In this document: positions 9,642 to 15,944 of the stretch, piece after piece
How positions within the stretch are numbered: the first letter of the stretch is position 1
How the letters are laid out: each line of letters starts with the position of its first letter
Source of the DNA: Acidobacteriota bacterium
GTDB lineage: Bacteria; Acidobacteriota; Thermoanaerobaculia; Multivoradales; JBCCEF01
Assembly (NCBI GenBank): GCA_039030395.1
Contig: JBCCEF010000013.1
Coordinates: 1 to 64,000, forward strand
Direction: 5' to 3'
DNA length: 64,000 nucleotides
Program-made: the position numbers and the translations under genes
The notes under the pieces: generated by a model
Databases searched by the model: none
What the model saw: the letters and a program-made list of their open reading frames with translations, nothing else
What the model was told of the DNA's origin: nothing

Positions 9642-10196
9642 ATGAGAAAGGTCCTCTACCTTTTCGGCCAGCTCGACGACGGTGATGTCGAATGGCTGAC
9701 CGAAACGGGCCACACCCAGAACGTCGCACCGAACGAGGCGATCATCATCCAGGACGAACCGGTCGACGCCCTCTTCATCCTCTTGCGGGGTGGCCTGTCG
9801 GTCTACCTCGGCAGCGGCGGCGGCGAGCGCGAAATCGCCCGCCTCGGCGTGGGTGAGATCGTCGGCGAAATGTCCTTTGTCGATGCCCGACCGCCGTCGG
9901 CGACGGTGCGGGCGCAGGACGAGGGCATCGTCTTCGCCATCTCCCGGGCGGCCCTGAACGCCAAGCTGGCGGCGGACATGGGATTCGCCGCACGCTTCTA
10001 CAAAGCCCTGGCGATCTACCTCTCGACCACCGTACGCGAACGCCACCGCGCCCTCGGCTTCGGCTCCGAGGAAGACCTCGCTACCCTGGCCGAAGAAGAC
10101 ACCGAGTTCGACGAATTGGATCCCAACATTCTGGACACCCTCGCCCTCGCCGGCGATCGCTTCGACCGCATGCTCAAAGAACTGCTCGAAGACTAG
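9642..10196 (+). CDS. cyclic-nucleotide-binding-fold protein of the export operon
   Basis: A 184-residue protein with a CRP-like beta-roll over about residues 20-130 and no helix-turn-helix, so it is not a classical transcription factor. The phosphate-binding cassette region reads GEIVGEMSFVDARPPSATVRA. The Glu of the GE pair is present, but the Arg normally just before SA is Pro, so binding of cAMP or cGMP is doubtful. An acidic tail of about 50 residues follows the roll. It is the last gene of the export operon, 64 nt after the second ABC gene. Small CNB-fold genes are commonly found with NHLP exporters, where they may gate transport. The last codons GAC-TAG form the first bases of the multi-hairpin repeat downstream. 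Confidence 0.85.
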   Translation: MRKVLYLFGQLDDGDVEWLTETGHTQNVAPNEAIIIQDEPVDALFILLRGGLSVYLGSGGGEREIARLGVGEIVGEMSFVDARPPSATVRAQDEGIVFAISRAALNAKLAADMGFAARFYKALAIYLSTTVRERHRALGFGSEEDLATLAEEDTEFDELDPNILDTLALAGDRFDRMLKELLED

Positions 10197-10395
10197 CAGC
10201 ACTGCTGAAGAAGCGCTTCGCGCATGATTTCAGCAGCGCTGCTAGTCGTGTTGTCAGGGGGCTAGGCGCCCCCTCAGCCGAAAAGAACTGCCTTTTCGGC
10301 TTCACCCCATCCTCGGCGGCTGTTCGCCGCCGCTTCACCCTTCGGGCTCAGGTCTGACTCCTGGGTGCTGAGGCAGATTCTCAGCGTCCTGCTAG
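10191..10395 (+). repeat. multi-hairpin repeat element, copy A
   Basis: Four consecutive hairpins fill the gap between the cNMP-fold gene and the cyclase gene. Hairpin 1 has 19-nt arms (10191-10209 and 10229-10247) with one mismatch, and its left arm contains the TAG stop of the upstream gene. Hairpin 2 (10256-10275) is AGGGGGCTAGGCGCCCCCTC. Hairpin 3 (10276-10301) has ten perfect pairs, AGCCGAAAAG with CTTTTCGGCT. Hairpin 4 (10315-10331) is GGCGGC-N5-GCCGCC. The element runs from CTAGCAG (10193) to an inverted CTGCTAG ending at 10395. A homologous copy lies at 48990-49170. It may act as a transcription terminator or processing site, or be a mobile palindromic repeat. Confidence 0.8.
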
Positions 10396-10419
10396 AATTG
10401 CCTTTTACGAGCTGACGCC

Positions 10420-13400
10420 ATGCGGTGCCCCCAGTGCCAATTCGATAGCCCACCGGAGATGCGCTTCTGCGGCCATTGCGGCTGCGGACTGGCGGCCTCC
10501 TGCCCTTCCTGCGGCATCGAGGCGCCGCCGGGATTCCGCTTTTGCGGCCACTGCGGCACTCCCCTGAGCGTAGGTCAGGTCGCACCGGTTCCGTCCGCTC
10601 CCCCGGCGGTCGCGGCCCAGGCGACCGCCACCGCGCCGCCGACGGTGGCCGCGTCCGCTCCCCCACCGGCGCCCAAGCCGGCGGTGCATCCGACCCGCGC
10701 CACGGCGGAGGTGGAGACCTACACACCCGCTCACCTGGCGGACGAAATCCTGCGCTCAGCCGCCGCCCTGGAGGGTGAGCGCAAGCAGGTCACGGTGCTG
10801 TTCTGCGATCTCGCCAACTCGACGGCGACGGCCGAGAAGCTGGGCGCCGAAACCATGCACGGCCTGTTCAAACGGATTTTCGAAATCACCCTGGAGGAGA
10901 TCCACCGTCTGGAGGGCACCGTCAACCAGTTCCTCGGCGACGGATTTATGGCCCTCTTCGGAGCGCCGATCACTCACGAGGACCACGCCCGACGCGCGGT
11001 GATGGCGGCGCTGGCGATCCAGCACCAACTGCGCGAGGCGCATGCGCAAATGGGCGGCAAGCACGGGGTCCAGCTCCAGTTCCGCATCGGCATCAACACC
11101 GGACCGGTGGTGGTGGGAGGCATTGGCGACAACCTGCGGATGGACTACACCGCCGTCGGCGACACCACCAATCTGGCGGCGCGACTCCAGGGACTCGCCG
11201 AACCCGATGACATTTTGATCAGCCAGAAGACCGAGCGGCTGGTGCGCAACCTGTTCGCGATGGAAGGGTTGCCGCCCACCCGGGTCAAGGGCAAAAGCAA
11301 GCCGGTCCAGGCCTTCAAGGTGACCGGCCTCTTGCGCGGCGCGCGCCAGGCCAGCGCCTTCGAGCGCGAGACGTCGAGCCCCTTCGTCGGCCGCCGGCGG
11401 GAGCTGTCGATTCTGGACGATGTGCGGGAGCGCGCATTCGAGGGAAGTGGCCAGGTGGTCGGGATCACCGGTGAAGCGGGCAGCGGCAAGACACGCCTGG
11501 TCAAGGAATTCTGTAGCTCCATGGATCCGGCCTCCTTCACCCACCTGCGCGGCACCTGCCTGTCCTACAGCAGCACCACCCCGTACCTGCCGATCATCCA
11601 GCTCCTGCGCCAGGCCGGCCAGATCACCGCCGCCGACCGGGACGAGATGGTCGGGCGCAAGCTGTCGGCGAACCTGAAGCGCCTGGGCTGCGACCCGGAA
11701 GAGCACTTGCCCTACCTGCTGCGCCTTCTCGGCAGTCCCACCGAAGACGAGGAACTGGCGAACATCGAGGCCGTTACCCTCCAGAACCGGACCTTCGCGA
11801 CCCTGTTGCGGATCTTCCTGAATGCCTGCCGCCTTCGCCCTCTGGTGCTCGAAGTCGCCGACCTGCAGTGGATCGACAGGACGTCCGAACAGTTCCTGGA
11901 GACGCTCATCGAGTCGCTCGCCGGGGCGCCGATCCTGCTGTTGCTCAGTTTTCGCTCCGGCTACACGGCGGACTGGACGGAAAAGTCCTTCGCCACCCAG
12001 ATTCCCGTGCGCCCGCTCTCGAAGTCGGACAGCCTCGAGTTGGTCACCGCCCTCCTGGCGGAACGCGAACTGCCGGCGGATCTCACCGAGATGATGCTCG
12101 CCAAGGGCGAGGGCAACCCCTTCTTCCTGGAAGAGATCGCGCGGGCGATCTCCGAGGGAGACGACGACGCCAGCGTGCCGGACACGGTGCAGGGGGTGTT
12201 GATGGCGCGCATCGACCGCCTAGCGGAGGAGCACAAGCGCCTGCTGCAAACCTCCTCGGTGCTCGGGCGGGAATTCTCGCAGAACGTTCTGGCGGAGGTC
12301 CACGGCGACATCGGCCGGTTGCTGAAGGATCTCAACCGCTGGGAGTTCCTCTTCCCCACCCCCGCGGACAACGACCGGTACCAGTTCAAACAGGGGCTCA
12401 CCCAGGAGGTGATCTACGACAGCCTGCTCACCGATCGTCGGCGGGCACTGCACGCCCAAGCCGGCGCGGCGCTGGAGGCGCTCTACGCCGATCGACCGGA
12501 CGAAGTCCTCGACCTCCTCGCCTTTCACTGGAGCCGCTCCCCTCACGCGGAACGAGCGGTCCGCTACTTGATTCTGTTCGCCCGGGCGGCCGTCGCCGAA
12601 TTCGCTCACGGAGATGCCGTGAGCGCTCTGCGGCGAGCTCTCGAACGCATCGCGGAGCTGCCCGAGAGCAGCGAGCGAAACGAGCAGACCCTGGAAGTCG
12701 TCCTGTCCATCGCGGAGTCGCTCCTGCCCCTCGCCCAGTTCCCGCAGACCCTCGAACTCTTGCAGCAGCACGACCAGCTTCTGGACGAGGTGGACACTCC
12801 CGCGATCCGCGGTCGGTTCGAATTCTGGCGCGCTCACACCTATAGCTATCTCGGCGTCCAGCAAGAGGCCCGTGAGGCCGCCCAGCGATCGATCACCGCC
12901 GCCGGTGAGGCGGACGACCCGATCACCCGGGGGCAGGCCTGCTACGTGCTCTCGCGGGAGGGCTTCTGGACCGGTCGGTTTGCGGAAGGCAGCCGCTACG
13001 GGGCCGAAGCCCTCGAACTCCTCGACGCCCCCGGCGGCCGCTGGTGGCAAGGCCAGGCCTACTGGACCAACGCCTTCAACCACTTCGCCGTCGGCGAGTT
13101 CGAAGCCGCCTTCGAGGCCATCGCGCAGGCGACGGCCCGCGGCGAAGAACTGGAGGACTACCGCCTCGACGCTTCCTGGAGCACCGGCTACTTCCACGCT
13201 GCTCTGGGAGATGGAGCGGCGGGAATCTCGCACTGTGAAGGCGGCCTCGAGCGGTCCAAGGACCCGATGAACTCCGCCGTCGCCGGGGGATTCCTGGGAT
13301 ATGCCTACTGGGTCGACGGTCACCGGGAGCGGGCCGCCGAGGCCCTGAGGACTTCCGTCGAGGTGCTCGGTCAGGTCGGCATGCTGCAGCTCGCGGGCTG

Positions 13401-13815
13401 GTTCTCCGCCTACCTCGCCGAGGTGGAACAGGCCGAAGGCAACGCCGAAGAGGCTCTCGCCAAGGCGCGAGAAGGGTTGGAGATGACCCGCAAGGCACAC
13501 TTCCGCTTTGGCGAAGGGCTATCCCAGCGAGCCCTCGGGCGCATCGCCCTGGAGCGGCGCGACTTCGACGAGAGCAGCGACCACCTCGCCGAAGCTCTGA
13601 GAGTATTCGAGCGGTTGGGAGCTTCCTACGAAGCCGCCCTCACCCAGCTCGATCAGGCGATCGTCCTTCACCACCGCGGGCAGCACAAAGCCTTCCGCAA
13701 ACTCGCGGACCAGCACTTCGTCGTTCTCGACGGCCTCGGGGCCCACACCGCGATGGAGCGCTCGAGAGCCCGCATCGAAGCGTTGCCGAATCCGCCTCTG
13801 AGCGCCGTTTCCTAG
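10420..13815 (+). CDS. zinc-ribbon / class III nucleotide cyclase / AAA-type ATPase / TPR regulator
   Basis: An 1131-residue multidomain signalling protein. Two zinc ribbons come first (CPQC...CGHC and CPSC...CGHC, residues 3-45), then a Pro/Ala linker. A class III adenylate/guanylate cyclase domain (about 120-300) has metal-binding Asp in FCDLANST and in GDGFMALFG, and a VGDTTNLAARL segment with the catalytic Asn/Arg pattern, so it may be active. An NTPase domain with Walker A GEAGSGKTR (about 351) and a Walker B-like LVLEVADLQW follows, then about 500 residues of TPR-like helices. This architecture is widespread, but its ligands are mostly unknown. It lies between the exporter and the RiPP precursors, directly after a cNMP-fold gene, so local cyclic-nucleotide control is an attractive but unproved idea. 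Its end overlaps the convergent gene by 4 nt. Confidence 0.88.
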   Translation: MRCPQCQFDSPPEMRFCGHCGCGLAASCPSCGIEAPPGFRFCGHCGTPLSVGQVAPVPSAPPAVAAQATATAPPTVAASAPPPAPKPAVHPTRATAEVETYTPAHLADEILRSAAALEGERKQVTVLFCDLANSTATAEKLGAETMHGLFKRIFEITLEEIHRLEGTVNQFLGDGFMALFGAPITHEDHARRAVMAALAIQHQLREAHAQMGGKHGVQLQFRIGINTGPVVVGGIGDNLRMDYTAVGDTTNLAARLQGLAEPDDILISQKTERLVRNLFAMEGLPPTRVKGKSKPVQAFKVTGLLRGARQASAFERETSSPFVGRRRELSILDDVRERAFEGSGQVVGITGEAGSGKTRLVKEFCSSMDPASFTHLRGTCLSYSSTTPYLPIIQLLRQAGQITAADRDEMVGRKLSANLKRLGCDPEEHLPYLLRLLGSPTEDEELANIEAVTLQNRTFATLLRIFLNACRLRPLVLEVADLQWIDRTSEQFLETLIESLAGAPILLLLSFRSGYTADWTEKSFATQIPVRPLSKSDSLELVTALLAERELPADLTEMMLAKGEGNPFFLEEIARAISEGDDDASVPDTVQGVLMARIDRLAEEHKRLLQTSSVLGREFSQNVLAEVHGDIGRLLKDLNRWEFLFPTPADNDRYQFKQGLTQEVIYDSLLTDRRRALHAQAGAALEALYADRPDEVLDLLAFHWSRSPHAERAVRYLILFARAAVAEFAHGDAVSALRRALERIAELPESSERNEQTLEVVLSIAESLLPLAQFPQTLELLQQHDQLLDEVDTPAIRGRFEFWRAHTYSYLGVQQEAREAAQRSITAAGEADDPITRGQACYVLSREGFWTGRFAEGSRYGAEALELLDAPGGRWWQGQAYWTNAFNHFAVGEFEAAFEAIAQATARGEELEDYRLDASWSTGYFHAALGDGAAGISHCEGGLERSKDPMNSAVAGGFLGYAYWVDGHRERAAEALRTSVEVLGQVGMLQLAGWFSAYLAEVEQAEGNAEEALAKAREGLEMTRKAHFRFGEGLSQRALGRIALERRDFDESSDHLAEALRVFERLGASYEAALTQLDQAIVLHHRGQHKAFRKLADQHFVVLDGLGAHTAMERSRARIEALPNPPLSAVS

Positions 13816-14852
13816 CTTTCAATGGAAGCGGGGAGAGCGGCATCCTTCCCCTCGACAAACTGAAACAGCAAGTAGGCCTTGGCTTCGAGCTGGCCGTTCG
13901 GGCGTGCCACCAGCTTGCAGTGACTCAGACGACGCACCGCATGGCCCGCCAGGCCCACCTCGTCGGCGGGCCAGTCACCGCGCGCCGTCCAATAGGTATC
14001 CACTCCCGAGGCCTGGAGAAAGGCCTCGGCCTTCGCCGCGCTACACAGGCCGGCGCGCGTCCACCGCTCCAGCAACGAGCGCCACCGAGGGTCCTTCTCC
14101 GGTGGCGACCTGAAGGATCCCTCCAAGCCCACCCGCGGCAGGACCTCCACCCCGGAGTCCGAGCCGAAGACGAGGTCGAAGGAAACGTGGGGCCGCTCGA
14201 CCCCGGCCATCAGACCCCCGCCCCGCTCGACCGCCGCCATCACCGACGGAGGCACCAGCGGCCGCAGCACCCCGGCGGCGTCGGCCATCGGCAGTCCGAC
14301 CCACTCCACGCGCACCGGAGCGCCGGGCCGGGACCAGAGTCCGAAGGCATAGAGAACTCGCGCGCCCCGCGGCATGCGTCGACTCCACTCGTCGATTGTG
14401 CGGCTCTGCGATCGGGATAGCTCTCGCCGACGGAGGATTCCCAGGACTTCGCTCAACTCCACGCCGCCGGGAGTCCGCTCGATGCAGACAATCGGGAGGG
14501 GCAATCCCCCGCTGGGTGACTCGCCCAATGCCGATCCGACAGGCAGGTCCAGCTCGATCCACAGGCGGCCTGAGTCGGCCAATGAGCCGCTCCGCCAGCC
14601 TTCCAACAGCTCCCGGAAGGCCTCGGAATCGAAGGCCTTGACCAAGGCTCCGGAAGGCAGTCTCCGGTCGATGCGAAAGGACAGGTCCACCTGCTCGCTC
14701 GCAGGCGCCAGTCGGCATTCGAAAGCAAAGAGAAGGCGCCCGGGCAGAAAGCCGGCGCAGTAGGAGAGGTTCCGCCCTGCCGCGGGTCGGACTAAATCGG
14801 CAGGAAGCCGCTTCCTGAGAAGCGGCCACCAGGCCGCGAGGGTGCGGGTCAC
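13812..14852 (-). CDS. unknown protein of the RiPP cluster (possible ABBA-type prenyltransferase-like fold)
   Basis: 346 residues with no family I can name with certainty. There is no signal peptide or membrane helix. The sequence shows four widely spaced beta-hairpin-like segments: RLLFAFECRL...VDLSFRI, RVLYAFGLW...VRVEWVGLP, VSFDLVF...VLPRVGLEGSF and CKLVA...LEAKAYLLFQF. This rhythm, the length and the LEAKAYL-type ending recall ABBA-barrel peptide prenyltransferases of cyanobactin pathways (TruF/PagF group). That is a guess from pattern, not a demonstrated match. The GTG start lies 24 nt after the Nif11-type precursor stop, so it is surely co-transcribed with it and is the best candidate tailoring or immunity gene. 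A 12-bp palindrome (TCAGACGTCTGA, 14863-14874) sits in the spacer. Confidence 0.6.
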   Translation of the reverse strand: MTRTLAAWWPLLRKRLPADLVRPAAGRNLSYCAGFLPGRLLFAFECRLAPASEQVDLSFRIDRRLPSGALVKAFDSEAFRELLEGWRSGSLADSGRLWIELDLPVGSALGESPSGGLPLPIVCIERTPGGVELSEVLGILRRRELSRSQSRTIDEWSRRMPRGARVLYAFGLWSRPGAPVRVEWVGLPMADAAGVLRPLVPPSVMAAVERGGGLMAGVERPHVSFDLVFGSDSGVEVLPRVGLEGSFRSPPEKDPRWRSLLERWTRAGLCSAAKAEAFLQASGVDTYWTARGDWPADEVGLAGHAVRRLSHCKLVARPNGQLEAKAYLLFQFVEGKDAALPASIES

Positions 14853-14876
14853 CCGATGCGGTTCAGACGTCTGAGA

Positions 14877-15125
14877 TCAGCCGCCACCGCCCGGCGGGGG
14901 CGGCGGAGGATCGGACGAAGACCAGCCGCCGGCGACCTCGTCGAGATCGTCGTCGGAGATTTCTTCGTTGAGATCCGCCAGATCATCCGGACTCAGGTCG
15001 TAGCCCTTCGAGCGAGCCCAGACGGACCAGGTGGCCAGGTCTTCCGCCAGGCTCTCAAACTCGGCGCGAAGCGCGGCGTCGCGTCCCAGATCTTGCTGAA
15101 ACCTGATCAGGTCAGTGTTTGTCAT
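14877..15125 (-). CDS. Nif11-type (NHLP) RiPP precursor peptide
   Basis: 82 residues. The leader (about 1-67) fits the Nif11 domain (PF07862): LIRFQQDLGRDAALRAEF, then WARSKGYDLSPDDLADL, and ends in EISDDDLDEVAGG, a double-glycine site for a C39 peptidase. The predicted core is the 15-residue WSSSDPPPPPPGGGG. It has no Cys, so lanthionine or thiazole chemistry from Cys is excluded; Trp, three Ser and Asp are the modifiable residues. The Pro run uses three different codons (CCT, CCG, CCC), which argues against simple slippage. AAGGA lies 9-10 nt before the ATG, and a strong sigma70-like promoter lies upstream. The C39-ABC exporter at 4436 is the expected export and cleavage machine. Confidence 0.88.
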   Translation of the reverse strand: MTNTDLIRFQQDLGRDAALRAEFESLAEDLATWSVWARSKGYDLSPDDLADLNEEISDDDLDEVAGGWSSSDPPPPPPGGGG

Positions 15126-15164
15126 CTTTTCTTTTTCCTTCTGTAGATTCCTGAATATGACAAC

Positions 15165-15194
15165 AAACTATGCTCCCGGCACGCCTGCTGTCAA
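15165..15194 (-). promoter_or_regulatory. sigma70-type promoter of the Nif11 precursor gene
   Basis: On the minus strand a perfect TTGACA (15189-15194) is followed after 18 nt by TAGTTT (15165-15170). The predicted start point near 15157 gives a leader of about 32 nt with an AAGGA ribosome-binding site. It drives the precursor and, by position, the 346-residue gene. Confidence 0.6.
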
Positions 15195-15384
15195 GACCAG
15201 GACAAGGCCCCGGAGGACCTGATGGGCGTTGGCCCCTTGATCGCTAACCGCAACAAAGTAAAGAGCCTTTTGCCCCCCTCGGGAAGCCCACAGAATCGTT
15301 GGACAGCCGGCAGTTCTCGTTCTTCGACGCGAGCGACTCGGCGAGCGGCGGGCTTCACACCGGTTGCTTGCCGGCGGTGGTCGA

Positions 15385-15503
15385 CAGTAGGAAAGTGCGC
15401 GCGAAGACCAGCAGGCTAGCGAAGTACCCCGTGGAGCGGGAGCGGCGATCTTTCGAAGATCTTCATTCCGCGCCGGTGGGCCTGCGCGACGCCTTTCCTA
15501 CTG
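15385..15503. repeat. 119-bp segment bounded by a perfect 11-bp inverted repeat
   Basis: CAGTAGGAAAG at 15385-15395 recurs inverted as CTTTCCTACTG at 15493-15503. Further partial pairing lies inside (GCAGGC with GCCTGC; GATCTT-TCG-AAGATC near 15449). On the minus strand the arm starts inside the last codon and TAG stop of the 54-residue precursor, so the segment could terminate or fold that transcript, or be a small mobile palindrome. The rest of the 15126-15497 gap holds only the precursor promoter and no gene I can support. Confidence 0.5.
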
Positions 15504-15662
15504 GATGTCCGGGCTACGCTCGATCTGCCCGGAGCAGCACCAGATGGAGCAGATGCCACCGGTGGCCTCTTCGATCTCGTCGTCGGCGAGGCCATCGATC
15601 TCCGTCTCGTCCATGCCATCGATCTTCTCGAGTGCCACTTCTCTCAGCTTGTCCTTGTCCAT
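15498..15662 (-). CDS. double-glycine RiPP precursor with Cys-rich core
   Basis: 54 residues, read directly from the minus strand. The leader is acidic: MDKDKLREVALEKIDGMDE, then TEIDGLADDEIEEATGG. It ends in a GG site with the LxDDEIEEATGG pattern typical of NHLP-class leaders, although it is too short for a full Nif11 domain. The predicted core is ICSIWCCSGQIERSPDIQ, with three Cys (one CC pair), three Ser and one Trp. These residues suit lanthionine, azole or disulfide chemistry. AAGGAA lies 6 nt before the ATG. It lies between the SpaB_C-type gene and the Nif11 precursor on the same strand, and shares the C39 exporter at 4436 as the likely export route. Confidence 0.82.
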   Translation of the reverse strand: MDKDKLREVALEKIDGMDETEIDGLADDEIEEATGGICSIWCCSGQIERSPDIQ

Positions 15663-15728
15663 TGGGAATTCCTTTCTCTCATTCGCCGATCGGCACCGGC
15701 GAGGCGGCGGCCCGACGATCTTCCGCAG

Positions 15729-15809
15729 CTAGAACAGATCCCACATGCCGTGAGTCGAAAGCCCCAGCTCCGGCAGGCCGGAGCCTAGGCGTCGCGCTTC
15801 GCGCTCCAC
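15729..15809 (-). CDS. possible 26-codon peptide (or gene remnant)
   Basis: A short frame with GTG start and TAG stop. AAGGGGG lies 8 nt before the GTG. It encodes MEREARRLGSGLP followed by ELGLSTHGMWDLF. There is no GG leader site. The composition looks like real coding sequence, and the frame stays open upstream for about 11 more codons to a TAA, so this may be the tail of a deleted gene rather than a peptide gene. It lies between the SpaB_C-type gene and the 54-residue precursor, downstream of a candidate promoter. Confidence 0.3.
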   Translation of the reverse strand: MEREARRLGSGLPELGLSTHGMWDLF

Positions 15810-15883
15810 GGCGACCACCCCCTTGGCAGAAGGACAAACGACTTACCAAAATACAACCATTGTCAGCTTACCATAAAAAGATG

Positions 15884-15912
15884 ATATTAAGTATGCCTGC
15901 TATCACATACAA
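15884..15912 (-). promoter_or_regulatory. candidate promoter for the Cys-rich precursor
   Basis: On the minus strand TTGTAT (15907-15912), a 17-nt spacer and TAATAT (15884-15889) lie in a strikingly AT-rich stretch (about 15840-15925) within GC-rich DNA. It would drive the small frame at 15809 and the 54-residue precursor. Confidence 0.4.
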
Positions 15913-15944
15913 CTTCATTGTCCCAATGACAGAGCGCGCCGCTC

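Noticed and set aside
10420-13815. cyclase-ATPase protein as a dedicated RiPP regulator
   Set aside because: This architecture is common in bacteria in many contexts; position alone is not enough to name it a pathway regulator.
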